Both the position numbers and the translations under genes were made by a program. DNA of 45,055 nucleotides from Gammaproteobacteria bacterium. GTDB taxonomy: Bacteria; Pseudomonadota; Gammaproteobacteria; GCA-001735895. Of this stretch, positions 9,317-17,656 are shown in pieces (position 1 is the stretch's first letter; every line of letters begins with the position of its first letter). The notes beneath the pieces are model-generated. The model did not search any database. It had not been told where the DNA came from and saw nothing but the letters and a program-made list of their open reading frames with translations. The stretch covers positions 1-45,055 of the forward strand of contig JAUVCH010000017.1 of NCBI GenBank assembly GCA_030595795.1, read 5' to 3'.

Positions 9317-9354
9317 AGGAGTCTGTCGGACTTGGGATAAATCGACAGGCTCCT
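9317..9354. terminator. Hairpin between convergent thioesterase and Gdt1-like genes
   Basis: AGGAGTCTGTCG (9317-9328) pairs with CGACAGGCTCCT (9343-9354) through 12 positions with one G-U pair and a 14-base loop. It lies just after the thioesterase stop and overlaps the stop of the convergent gene. No long T-run follows on either strand, so it is an imperfect terminator, or an RNA-stabilising 3' hairpin. Confidence 0.45.
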
Positions 9355-9625
9355 AGGCCTGATAAATCGTAAAACAACCAATCACGATAAAACCCACCCC
9401 GGCGATATAGTGCAGGTATTTTTCGTCAATATACTCGGAAAGCAGGCTACCCGCTAACACGCCTATCGCCGTGGCCACAATCAATGCCGCTGAAGCCGCA
9501 AAAAACACCGTGTAACGGCTGACTTCTTTATCAGCAGCAAACAGCATGGTTGCCAACTGAGTTTTATCACCGAGTTCGGCAATGAAGACAGCGCCGAAAA
9601 TAGTTAAAAATATTTTCCAGTCCAT
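9353..9625 (-). CDS. Gdt1/TMEM165 family (UPF0016) membrane protein, single-domain form
   Basis: A 90-residue membrane protein with the family signature AELGDKTQLATM near the N-terminus and three predicted membrane helices. It corresponds to one half of the eukaryotic Gdt1/TMEM165 transporter, so it should work as a homo- or hetero-oligomer. Bacterial relatives (MntX-type) export manganese and related cations across the inner membrane. The GDK acidic motif is intact. I chose the ATG at 9625 (MDWKIFL, GAGA upstream); the ATG at 9652 would add nine polar residues. Only one copy is seen here, although many bacteria carry two halves. Confidence 0.85.
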   Translation of the reverse strand: MDWKIFLTIFGAVFIAELGDKTQLATMLFAADKEVSRYTVFFAASAALIVATAIGVLAGSLLSEYIDEKYLHYIAGVGFIVIGCFTIYQA

Positions 9626-9723
9626 AATTCTCGTATTAATTTCGGGGTTCATCCTGATGAGTAAAGCAGCCTGGAAGCCAGGCCGGAATAGAGCCGAGTA
9701 TTAGAGGAAACGCCGGATTACCC

Positions 9724-10452
9724 TTACTTACGCATATCCCTAATACACATAGTCTTGCCATCTTTCCTCATTTCGATTTCAAACAATTCACTGGCTCTTA
9801 TTAAATCGCCAATTTTTTTGTAGCCATAGTTAATGGATGAGAAAGAACTGTTGTTAGAAATATAAGAACCTACTCTGCTCAGGTCGGCCCAACCATCATC
9901 ATCCGAGGTTTGCTCTACGGCAGTTCGCAATAATTTTACCAGCGCCGTATCCTGTCTTAACAGTTTTTTACTTTTTCTGGTTGGCTGTTTAGGCGAGTCC
10001 TTTTTATCTTCTTCTGAAGAAACGAGATTCTCGGTATAAATAAAGGGTGAGCATGCATCGACGAATGGCTGTGGCGTTTTCTTTTCTCCAAAACCGTAAA
10101 CAGGCAAACCACTTTCAAGAATCCTCAATACCAGGGGAGTGAAATCGCTGTCGCTGGTCATCAACGCGAAAGCATCGACCGAATTACTATAAAGAAGATC
10201 CATCGCATCGATAATCATCGCTGAATCCGTCGCATTTTTGCCTTTTGTATAGGCAAACTGCTGCATGGGTCTTATCGCATGAGGGTGTAATCTGCCGATC
10301 CAACCTGACAGTGAGGGATTATTCCAGTCGCCATGCGCATGACGAACATTCACCATGCCATATTTGGCTAGTTCTTCGAGAACACCTTCGATTGAATTGT
10401 GACTCACATTATCGCAGTCGATAAGGAGTGCTATTCTTTTTGCTTCAGACAC
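9724..10452 (-). CDS. NYN-domain (LabA/PIN-like) protein with C-terminal LOTUS/OST-HTH domain
   Basis: A 242-residue protein. Residues ~5-140 are a NYN/PIN-like nuclease domain: ALLIDCDN (Asp12, Asp14), GKNATDSAMIIDAMD (Asp76, Asp82) and LMTSDSDFTPL (Asp101, Asp103) form the acidic metal-binding cluster. After a charged linker, residues ~165-242 resemble an OST-HTH/LOTUS domain (LRTAVEQTSDDDGWADLSRVG...YGYKKIGDLIRASELFEI), a fold that binds RNA or protein partners. The combination suggests an RNA-processing or RNA-regulating enzyme in the cytoplasm. The gene is divergent from the universal stress protein, sharing the intergenic region with the FNR box. The substrate is unknown. Confidence 0.87.
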   Translation of the reverse strand: MSEAKRIALLIDCDNVSHNSIEGVLEELAKYGMVNVRHAHGDWNNPSLSGWIGRLHPHAIRPMQQFAYTKGKNATDSAMIIDAMDLLYSNSVDAFALMTSDSDFTPLVLRILESGLPVYGFGEKKTPQPFVDACSPFIYTENLVSSEEDKKDSPKQPTRKSKKLLRQDTALVKLLRTAVEQTSDDDGWADLSRVGSYISNNSSFSSINYGYKKIGDLIRASELFEIEMRKDGKTMCIRDMRK

Positions 10453-10503
10453 TTTTAATCCCTTAAATCGTTATAAGTCTAACAAGCTACCATGTAATAA
10501 TCG

Positions 10504-10517
10504 ATTGATCCAGATCA
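10504..10517 (+). promoter_or_regulatory. FNR/Anr box, class II position, upstream of the tandem USP gene
   Basis: TTGAT-CCAG-ATCAA is a perfect match to the FNR consensus TTGATnnnnATCAA. Its centre (10510.5) lies 41.5 bases before the start (about 10552) predicted from the -10-like TAGAAT at 10540-10545, the classical position for FNR activation. It predicts oxygen-limitation induction of the downstream universal stress protein. Confidence 0.75.
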
Positions 10518-10576
10518 ACGTCTCTCAATGTGATTAGGCGTAGAATTATTATAAACAATTTAGAGAGGTATCGATC

Positions 10577-11410
10577 ATGGCCATCAAAAATATTCTTGTT
10601 CATATCGACCATAGTGCAGCTTGCGAACTTCGGGTCAAAGCCGCGATTGATCTGGCAAAAACCAATGACGCTCGGCTCTCCGCGCTGTTTGTAGTACCCG
10701 ACTATTTTGTGCCGTCCTATGTAGAGGCACAGATTAGCGCCGACATCATCTCGCAGATCAGCGACGAGGCGACTTCCCGTGCCAAAGAGACCCAGAGTAA
10801 ATTCAAAGCGATGGTGACTGACGCCGGGTTAGAGCTTGATAGCTATATCGAAGAAGGCAATATAATCGGCATACTCAGTGACTATGCGCGCTACAGCGAT
10901 CTGGTCATACTCGGGCAAAGCCAGCCCGACGACCCCGATAATATTAGCGAAGGTCTTGCTGACCATCTGGTGATCGAAGGTGGTGCCCCCTGCCTGGTTA
11001 TTCCGTACATTGGCACCCGTCAGACTCTGGGAAAGCGTGTCCTCGTCGCCTGGAACGAAAGCCGCGAATCCGCACGAGCCCTGCGGGATTCGCTGCCTTT
11101 GCTACAGCAGGCTGACCAGGTATCGGTGTTACTGATCAAACACAAATCACATAATGAAGATCATACCGCGATGCAGGGAAAAGTTATCCTGGGCTATCTG
11201 GCTGATCATGGCATTAGCGGCAAAACCAGTCTCTGCATCGACAACCATCTGGATCCCGGCGATACCATGTTGGCACAGGCTTCGGATAACGATTGTGATT
11301 TAATCGTCATGGGCGCGTATGGCCATTCCAGATTACGAGAAATGGTACTCGGTGGTGTTACCCGACATTTATTGAAAGAAATGACCGTGCCGATTTTTAT
11401 ATCTCACTAA
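10577..11410 (+). CDS. Universal stress protein, tandem two-domain type
   Basis: A 277-residue protein of two UspA domains (residues ~1-145 and ~150-277). The N-terminal domain starts KNILVHIDHS. The second ends IVMGAYGHSRLREMVLGGVT, close to the nucleotide-binding GxxG-x9-G(S/T) motif but with Gly in place of the final Ser/Thr. Such proteins help survival of stress, growth arrest or low oxygen; the mechanism is poorly defined. A GAGAGG ribosome site precedes the ATG. A perfect FNR box at the activating position suggests anaerobic induction, as known for several proteobacterial tandem USPs. Confidence 0.9.
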   Translation: MAIKNILVHIDHSAACELRVKAAIDLAKTNDARLSALFVVPDYFVPSYVEAQISADIISQISDEATSRAKETQSKFKAMVTDAGLELDSYIEEGNIIGILSDYARYSDLVILGQSQPDDPDNISEGLADHLVIEGGAPCLVIPYIGTRQTLGKRVLVAWNESRESARALRDSLPLLQQADQVSVLLIKHKSHNEDHTAMQGKVILGYLADHGISGKTSLCIDNHLDPGDTMLAQASDNDCDLIVMGAYGHSRLREMVLGGVTRHLLKEMTVPIFISH

Positions 11411-11517
11411 GATCTCCTCTGCGGCGAACGTAATCGGCGCAGGTAATCGGTAAGAATCAGATTGACCTGATTTCGTGTTGCCGTTACCTTCCGCACATAT
11501 TCAGTGTGGATTATTCC

Positions 11518-12672
11518 ATGTTTTCAGATCGCTTAAATGCCTTACGCAACCGTCTTGCCGAAAACGATATCGAAGTCGCGTTAATCACCGATGACGATAG
11601 CGTTTACTATTTCACCGGTTACTACGATTACCTGCACATGGAGTTTGGTCGGCCGACGATATTAATCGTCCCGCGAGATGGCAAAAGCCTGCTCATTACT
11701 CCCGGCATCGATTTCAACATGGCCCAGCAAATGGCGAATGTTGATCGCATCGAATCCTGGAATGACGGTATGGGTAATGAGTGGCGCGAGGAAATACCGG
11801 CAATGCTCAGGAACGTTCTCAGCATCGCGCTGGAAACCGATTTAATGCCACCCGCAGTACGAAACTATATCGATAAAGTAGCTGATACAGACAATATCTC
11901 CGATATCACGCCGACCATTAGCGATATGCGCATGATTAAATCGGCTGAAGAATTACAACTGGCGCGTCACGCGGGCGAAGTCGCCACCGCGATGATGAAT
12001 GCCGGACGAGCAGCAATATCCGCAGGGGTTGCTGAATACGAAGTCGCGCTCGCCACCTCGGCCGCCGGAACACGAAAAGCATCCGAATTACTGAATCAAT
12101 TTTACGCCGACAGCAGCATGTCGCCAAATACGCATTTCCTGCAAATTATGGCGTCGGGTAAGGATATCACCCTCACCCATCACCGCGCATCGACTCGCAT
12201 CATGCAATCGGGGGAGCCGGTATTTTTATGCTTTTGCGGCATGACGAACTTCCATCGCTTCAAACTCGGGTTTGATCGAACTTTCTGGATCGATGAAATC
12301 GCTGACGAATCCCAGGCTGTGGTTTACCAGGTCGCGGTCGATAGTCAGGCTGCAGCACTAGCGCTACTCAAGCCCGGTGCGATTGCAGAAGATATCCATA
12401 GTGCATACGCAGAAGTCATTCAATCCGCCGGTTACGATTACCCATTCCGCTGTGGGCGCGGTACCGGTTTCAGCTTCCTCGAAAAGCCACAACTAGTCCT
12501 TGGCGACAAAACTGTCTTACAGGCAGGCATGGTCTTCGCGGTCGATGGCTCAGTTTGTACCGACGACTTCCGTGCACAGGTTGGCGACAGCTTCATTATT
12601 ACCGACGATGGATACGAGGCACTGACAAGTCATCCGAAAGCTATTGATGATGTTGTTATTCGCCTGATTTAG
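11518..12672 (+). CDS. M24 'pita-bread' family protein, creatinase/ectoine-hydrolase-like
   Basis: A 384-residue protein: an N-terminal creatinase-type domain (DDDSVYYFTGYYDYLHMEFGRP) and a C-terminal M24 domain entered by SDMRMIKSAEELQLARHAGE. The five metal ligands of aminopeptidases appear lost: the usual GHGIG is GRGTG (Arg314), the TiEP position is Asp343, and the first Asp pair is replaced in LCFCG...LGFDRTF. Metal-free catalysis is known in creatinase, and this protein shares FGRP, EYEVAL and MRMIKSAEE with it; His221/His222 align roughly with the creatinase catalytic His. It could cleave a C-N bond of creatine, ectoine or a similar compound. It is convergent with the dimethylglycine/sarcosine dehydrogenase-like gene (4-base gap), fitting sarcosine or methyl-amine catabolism. 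The start is ATG 11518; GTG 11506 is an alternative. Confidence 0.75.
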   Translation: MFSDRLNALRNRLAENDIEVALITDDDSVYYFTGYYDYLHMEFGRPTILIVPRDGKSLLITPGIDFNMAQQMANVDRIESWNDGMGNEWREEIPAMLRNVLSIALETDLMPPAVRNYIDKVADTDNISDITPTISDMRMIKSAEELQLARHAGEVATAMMNAGRAAISAGVAEYEVALATSAAGTRKASELLNQFYADSSMSPNTHFLQIMASGKDITLTHHRASTRIMQSGEPVFLCFCGMTNFHRFKLGFDRTFWIDEIADESQAVVYQVAVDSQAAALALLKPGAIAEDIHSAYAEVIQSAGYDYPFRCGRGTGFSFLEKPQLVLGDKTVLQAGMVFAVDGSVCTDDFRAQVGDSFIITDDGYEALTSHPKAIDDVVIRLI

Positions 12673-12676
12673 GCAT

Positions 12677-15106
12677 TTAGCGCAGAATTTTTTCGCGCTT
12701 CGAATCGTAGGCCGCACCGGGTATTATCGATGCCGGACTATGCTCACCAAACGCTTCGACCATAAAGTCATTTTGATCAAGTACATCCACCGGCAGATAA
12801 CCCAGCACCAGACTCTTGCCAACCGAATAGCCAAAGTTGCCACTGGTAGTTTGCGCAACAACCTTTCCATCGCAAAATATCGCTTCGCCGCCGAATACCG
12901 GCAATGGATTGTCCAGCGCAAGACAGACCAGTTTCCGCTGCACGCCCTCCTGCCTGATTCGGGCGAGTGCCTCGGCACCAACAAAGTCCCCTTTATCCCA
13001 GTCAATCAGGAACTGTAACCCGGCTTCATAAGGATTATAGTCGGGGGTTATATCAACGCCCCAGGCGAGGTAGCGCTTTTCAAGCCGTAAACTATCGACT
13101 GCACGGTAGCCCATATTGGTGATACCAAATTCTTCGCCAGCTTTCTGTAGCTCTTCGTATACGTGCTGAAGGTACTCGGACGGAACATAGAGTTCCCATC
13201 CGAGCTCACCGATATAGGTTACCCGGTAGGCGAGTGCTGGGGCATATCCAATACGAATATCTTTTGTGCTCATAAAAGGAAATGCCTGGTGGCTGACATC
13301 GTCATCGCAGACTTTCTCGAGCACTTTGCGGGCCAGAGGACCCACCAGGTTTATCACGCCGTATGCCGAGGTAATGTCTCGAATCTCAACCGCATCGGAT
13401 CCATAGTCTTTCAAGTTCTTCTCGATCCAGTGCCGATCACGAACACCGAGGCCCGACCCTGTGATCAACCAGAAGCAATCCTTGGAACGACGGATGATGG
13501 TGACATCGGCTTCGATGCCACCGCGGTCATTGCAAAGTTGCGTATAGCTTGCCTGCCCCGGCTCTTTGTCCACATTGGCGACCGCCAGGTATTGCAGAAA
13601 TCCACTTGCCTGTGGGCCACTAATCTCAAATTTGGTAAAGGATGACATATCGATTAGCACAACGCCTTCGCGTGCCGCCCGATGTTCTCGACCAACCGTG
13701 ATATCCTGCTGTGGCCGGTCGAAGCCATAAACCTCCTCTTGCGGGATATCGCCGTAGCTAAACCAGTTAGCTCGCTCCCAGCCGAACTTGGAACCAAACA
13801 CGGCACCCTGTTGTTTCAAGGTTTGATAAAGTGGGCTGCGCCGTACTCCCCGTGCCGATTCGAGCTCCTCTCCCGGCCAGTGAATTGCATAGTACTTGCT
13901 ATAGCTCTCGACTGCGCGGTCATGCAGAAATCGCTGACCCGCATGCAAGGGGCCAAAACGACGAATATCGAAGGCCCATAAATCGAGCCCGGGGTCGCCG
14001 TGTAGAATCCAGTTGGCCATTGCTTTACCGGCACCACCCGACGCCGCAATTCCAGAAGTGAAGGCGCATGCTGCAAAGAAATTGCTCAACCCCGGCACCG
14101 GGCCCATAATCGGTTCACCGTCGGGTGAAATCGGTATAGGCCCGTTCACAATAGTACGCATACCAAGCTCAGCAAGAACCGGAATACGTTGTATTGCCGG
14201 CTCGAAGAACTCTGCCAGACGATCCATGTCACCATCGAATAAGTGGCGTTCGTTTTGCCACGGAAAACCGTCCACAGGATTCACAGTGCGTGTTTGTTTT
14301 TCCCAGCCACCGATGGCCAGCGCACCGGGTTCCGGTTTGGCATAAAAGCCGCCGTCAGGGTCGCGTAAAGCTGGTAAACCTGCTGGGATTTGATCGGATT
14401 TCTCGGTCACCAGGTATTGGTGTTCTACCACGCCCGCTGGTATTTCTACGCCTGCCATCCAGCCCACCTGTCGAGCCCACAATCCAGCCGCATTAATCAC
14501 GGTTTCGACCTCGATCGAACCCTGATCTGTAACCACATGGGTGATCCGATCACCGTCGCGCAATAGCCCTGTGGTCATCACACCTTCTATTATTTTGCCG
14601 CCGTTAGCACGTATGCCTTTGGCATAGGCCTGAGTCAAACTATTTGGGTCTATGTAACCGTCTGACGGGATAAAAGCGGCACCTACCAGATCGCTGGTAT
14701 CGATAAGCGGGTATACATCGCGAGCCTCGCTCGGTGTCAAAAGGTTCATTTCAAATCCGACCGCCTGTGCTGCGGAATAAGACTTGAGCAGTTCCTTCCA
14801 TCGGTCGCCGGTTTGCGCCAACCTGAGGCTACCAAATTTACGCCAGCCGAGATCCTGACCGGTTTCATCGCCCAGACAATCGAACAATTTGACACTATCG
14901 TTCATCAGGCTCATCAGGTTCTGCTGAGAGCGGAATTGCCCAACCAGCCCGGCTGCATGCCAGGTGGCACCCTCGGTTAGTTTAGACTTCTCCAGCAGCA
15001 GTACATCTGTTTCACCCGAGCGCGTCAGGTGATAGGCAATGCTGGTGCCAATGACGCCACCACCGATGATAACGATACGGGCGCTGACAGGAATTGATGC
15101 GGCCAT
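12677..15106 (-). CDS. Dimethylglycine/sarcosine dehydrogenase-like flavoprotein
   Basis: An 809-residue protein with an N-terminal FAD domain (IVIIGGGVIGTSIAYHL), the TEGATWHAAG motif whose His50 is the covalent FAD attachment site in dimethylglycine and sarcosine dehydrogenases, an FAO_M middle region, and a C-terminal GcvT-like tetrahydrofolate domain (VYGVINLVGPLARKVL...). Such enzymes oxidatively demethylate N-methyl amino acids and pass the one-carbon unit to tetrahydrofolate. The length is normal for the family. It follows mttB by 18 bases on the same strand, so the two are almost certainly one operon. The exact substrate (dimethylglycine, sarcosine or another N-methyl compound) is not determined. 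Confidence 0.88.
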   Translation of the reverse strand: MAASIPVSARIVIIGGGVIGTSIAYHLTRSGETDVLLLEKSKLTEGATWHAAGLVGQFRSQQNLMSLMNDSVKLFDCLGDETGQDLGWRKFGSLRLAQTGDRWKELLKSYSAAQAVGFEMNLLTPSEARDVYPLIDTSDLVGAAFIPSDGYIDPNSLTQAYAKGIRANGGKIIEGVMTTGLLRDGDRITHVVTDQGSIEVETVINAAGLWARQVGWMAGVEIPAGVVEHQYLVTEKSDQIPAGLPALRDPDGGFYAKPEPGALAIGGWEKQTRTVNPVDGFPWQNERHLFDGDMDRLAEFFEPAIQRIPVLAELGMRTIVNGPIPISPDGEPIMGPVPGLSNFFAACAFTSGIAASGGAGKAMANWILHGDPGLDLWAFDIRRFGPLHAGQRFLHDRAVESYSKYYAIHWPGEELESARGVRRSPLYQTLKQQGAVFGSKFGWERANWFSYGDIPQEEVYGFDRPQQDITVGREHRAAREGVVLIDMSSFTKFEISGPQASGFLQYLAVANVDKEPGQASYTQLCNDRGGIEADVTIIRRSKDCFWLITGSGLGVRDRHWIEKNLKDYGSDAVEIRDITSAYGVINLVGPLARKVLEKVCDDDVSHQAFPFMSTKDIRIGYAPALAYRVTYIGELGWELYVPSEYLQHVYEELQKAGEEFGITNMGYRAVDSLRLEKRYLAWGVDITPDYNPYEAGLQFLIDWDKGDFVGAEALARIRQEGVQRKLVCLALDNPLPVFGGEAIFCDGKVVAQTTSGNFGYSVGKSLVLGYLPVDVLDQNDFMVEAFGEHSPASIIPGAAYDSKREKILR

Positions 15107-15124
15107 GATAATTCGGTTCCCGGT

Positions 15125-16642
15125 TTATTTTTGTCTACGGCGACGACTCGGTCGTCGTTCACGTTTCGGTGCAGTGTTACCGACGTTAAATGGCTGCCAA
15201 CCTTCTGGCAGTGTAGAATCTCCCGCCACCAGACCTTCGAACTCAGCACGAATACGGGCATCAACCTCAGCATCGAATGCCACGGCATTAGGCGCGGAAA
15301 TAATGCTAAAGGCCTTGTTTAAAGCTCGCTGATGAATGGTCGAACTACCTTCCAGTTCCCACTGCTCGCGTAGCTTTCTATCTGCCAGATCGGGCATAAA
15401 GGTTGCCGTATGCATACGCTTCAGGGTCGCCGGGTTGGCCGCGAACATGCCCGCTGGGCCGGTATCCTTGATTTCCTGCAATGAGGCAGATTCCCGGCTA
15501 AAGCCAAATCCCCCACGCACCCGTTTAATCATCATGGCAATTTCATTGTCGATAGTCGCCTGTCCGAAATCGAACGACATCAATGCATCCTGCAGGCCAC
15601 CCATGACGATAAAATCCACCCCGGACAAGGCGCCCATTAGCGGTGACATGCCCTTTTCAAAACCCGACTGTGCATCGGCAATTTTGGAATTGGTCAATCC
15701 AAGATAGCCACCGCCTGGCACATTATAAAAGCGCGCCATCTGACAAACGGCTGAATTCATCATGCCTATTTCAATCGCACCGGGCGCATAGGCACCATCG
15801 CGCATATCCGCAAAAACAGGTAGGAAATTGTAAATCTGTGCTGTTCCGGCTCTCGACATTTGTGCCAGCGTTGCGGCTGCGAGCCATTCGGCATTCATGA
15901 TCACCAGCATGCCGGATAGTGTCAGCGGCGTGCTGAGTCCGCCCATTGGCGCGATGGTACCGTATGCGGTGATACCTTTTTCGGCAAAGTACATTAAGGT
16001 GTCGGTGCTATCGAAATCCATCGTCAGAGGCGAGACAATCGAGCAATAGCCAAAATTGATAAAAGGCCGCTCCCAGTAGGCCTCTTTCGAGCCAGCTATG
16101 AGTTCACCGAGTTTGATAACCTGCTCGGCTTCACTAATATTGTAAACAGAAGTTCGGCAGGGCTTGACGCAATTCTTCAATGCCGCATAAAAACGGGTCA
16201 GGCTAAATTGATCTCGCGGGGCATCGTCGGCGAGCGTGGAAATCGAAAACAGGTCGAATCCCGGTAGTTCATTGACCAGATGCGCAATCCGCGCAATATC
16301 ATCGGATCTGGAGCGACGGGTTATGCCGGTCACTGGATCGACGATATCCGGCGCCGAACTCGCCGTCGCGATTACCGGTAATTTGCGCGGGAAGGTTACA
16401 TCGTAAGCCGGATCGCGACCGCGCAGGGTAATCGTCGGTGGCACCATTACCCGATATTTTTCAACTACTGCTGAAGGTATACGCACCATCTCCGTCTCAT
16501 GGTCGACAAACGCACCATGTTCAGCGAAACGTTTTCTGGCTTTTTCGTTGCGAACCAGTAGCCCGACCTCCTCAAGAATTTCGAGAGAAGCATCATGAAC
16601 ATACTGAATATCGTCATCGGTCAGATAAGAAAAAAAATTCAT
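15125..16642 (-). CDS. Trimethylamine methyltransferase (MttB) superfamily protein, non-pyrrolysine
   Basis: A ~505-residue protein of the MttB superfamily: ASLEILEEVGLLVRNEKARK near the start, PVIATASSAPDIVDP, glycine-rich APMGGLSTPLTLSGM, and the basic tail RRPSRRRRQK common in proteobacterial members. The reading frame has no internal amber codon, so this is a non-pyrrolysine member; characterised ones demethylate quaternary amines such as glycine betaine, proline betaine or carnitine onto a corrinoid protein. No corrinoid-protein gene is present here, so the acceptor is unclear. It forms an operon with the dehydrogenase-like gene and is divergent from the LysR gene. I use ATG 16642; an upstream TTG (16657) would add five residues. 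Confidence 0.87.
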   Translation of the reverse strand: MNFFSYLTDDDIQYVHDASLEILEEVGLLVRNEKARKRFAEHGAFVDHETEMVRIPSAVVEKYRVMVPPTITLRGRDPAYDVTFPRKLPVIATASSAPDIVDPVTGITRRSRSDDIARIAHLVNELPGFDLFSISTLADDAPRDQFSLTRFYAALKNCVKPCRTSVYNISEAEQVIKLGELIAGSKEAYWERPFINFGYCSIVSPLTMDFDSTDTLMYFAEKGITAYGTIAPMGGLSTPLTLSGMLVIMNAEWLAAATLAQMSRAGTAQIYNFLPVFADMRDGAYAPGAIEIGMMNSAVCQMARFYNVPGGGYLGLTNSKIADAQSGFEKGMSPLMGALSGVDFIVMGGLQDALMSFDFGQATIDNEIAMMIKRVRGGFGFSRESASLQEIKDTGPAGMFAANPATLKRMHTATFMPDLADRKLREQWELEGSSTIHQRALNKAFSIISAPNAVAFDAEVDARIRAEFEGLVAGDSTLPEGWQPFNVGNTAPKRERRPSRRRRQK

Positions 16643-16728
16643 TTCGCTACTATCCAAAAGCAGTCACTGTCGATCGAACTGTAGGCAGCCCTACGTCTTG
16701 CGTCAAACAATAATTGCTGTCACTATCT

Positions 16729-16743
16729 ATAAGTAAAACTTAT
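16729..16743. promoter_or_regulatory. LysR-type operator between mttB and lysR-type gene
   Basis: ATAAGT-AAA-ACTTAT is a perfect 6-3-6 palindrome and contains the LysR-family T-N11-A core. It lies in the divergent intergenic region, 13 bases before the TTG start of the regulator, and is a good candidate for autoregulation and control of the mttB operon. Confidence 0.6.
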
Positions 16744-16756
16744 TCGAAAACCTGTT

Positions 16757-17656
16757 TTGAAACGACCAAGACTCAATAGCTTAAGAACCTTCGCGGCAGC
16801 AGGTCGCCGTTTAAGTTTTTCATTGGCAGCTGAAGATCTGAAAATTTCGCAGGCTGCAGTGAGTCAACAAATGCGCCAGCTCGAAGTCTATCTGGATACT
16901 GCTTTATTTATTCGTCACCATCGCCGTTTATCGCTTACCAGCACCGGGCGGGCTTATCTCGATGCAGTGCATGAGGCGCTTGACCGTCTGGATACAGTAA
17001 CCGATCAGTTATTCCCCGGACAACACAGCCAGGCTGTGACTTTACGTTGCACTTCTGCCATTGCCACACTGTGGTTGGCACCTCAATTAAAGTCCCTGCA
17101 ACAACTTCATCCGAATATCCAATTACGAATTAAAACCCTCGATAGTTCGAGTGATCCATTATCCATGTCGGATCTGGAAATCTTTATAGCCAGTGATAAT
17201 AAAATCGATGCTCATACAAAAAAACTACTGACTTCTACGATTACACCTGTGTGTTCGCCAGTACTGCTCTCTAGCAGACTGCGACCTGAAGGCCCGGTCG
17301 ATTTGCTCGCCTTCGATTTAATCCACGTTCTCGGCTACGACGACGACTGGCACCGATGGTTTCGCATCCACCACCAAAACAATGTGAATGTGCCTCGTGG
17401 CTTATCGGTGGATGGCTCGTTAATCGCAATTGAAGCCGCACTACGCGGTGACGGCATTATGCTGGGCAGGCGACCTTTCATCGACCGTCATCTTGAATCT
17501 GGAGAACTGGTTGAGGTATTTACCAAACCCTTCTACCTGCACAGTGACTACTATTTGCGCCAGCCTGCAGAAATTATGGCTCGACGCGAGAACAAAATCG
17601 TGGGGAATTGGCTTACCCAACTGGCGAGCCAGAAATCAATTTCAGGGATCGAATAA
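16757..17656 (+). CDS. LysR-family transcriptional regulator (GcvA-like)
   Basis: A 299-residue LysR-type regulator. The N-terminal winged helix-turn-helix is clear (LRTFAAAGRRLSFSLAAEDLKISQAAVSQQMRQLE), and the remainder is the effector-binding domain. The start is TTG at 16757, with the helix-turn-helix at the usual distance; there is no strong ribosome site. It is divergent from the mttB-dehydrogenase operon, and its stop codon directly abuts the ATG of the isomerase-like gene, so it is co-transcribed with the latter. It probably controls one or both flanking catabolic units in response to a methylated amine or organic acid. The effector is unknown. Confidence 0.92.
   Translation: MKRPRLNSLRTFAAAGRRLSFSLAAEDLKISQAAVSQQMRQLEVYLDTALFIRHHRRLSLTSTGRAYLDAVHEALDRLDTVTDQLFPGQHSQAVTLRCTSAIATLWLAPQLKSLQQLHPNIQLRIKTLDSSSDPLSMSDLEIFIASDNKIDAHTKKLLTSTITPVCSPVLLSSRLRPEGPVDLLAFDLIHVLGYDDDWHRWFRIHHQNNVNVPRGLSVDGSLIAIEAALRGDGIMLGRRPFIDRHLESGELVEVFTKPFYLHSDYYLRQPAEIMARRENKIVGNWLTQLASQKSISGIE

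Noticed and set aside
9669..9683. Short GCCTGG/CCAGGC hairpin between the NYN and Gdt1-like genes
   Set aside because: No adequate T-run follows. I also checked for a yybP-ykoY manganese riboswitch upstream of the Gdt1-like gene and saw none of its conserved segments.
11455..11472. Inverted repeat AATCAG-N6-CTGATT between the tandem USP and the M24 gene
   Set aside because: Short arms and no T-run; could be a weak terminator or operator, but the evidence is too thin to list as a feature.
12724..16500. Many opposite-strand open frames inside the dehydrogenase-like and mttB genes
   Set aside because: They mirror the codon structure of the real genes, lack family motifs and ribosome sites, and are treated as shadows.
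15125..16642. Possible pyrrolysine-containing MttB
   Set aside because: The frame has no in-frame TAG before its natural stop, so no amber readthrough is needed.
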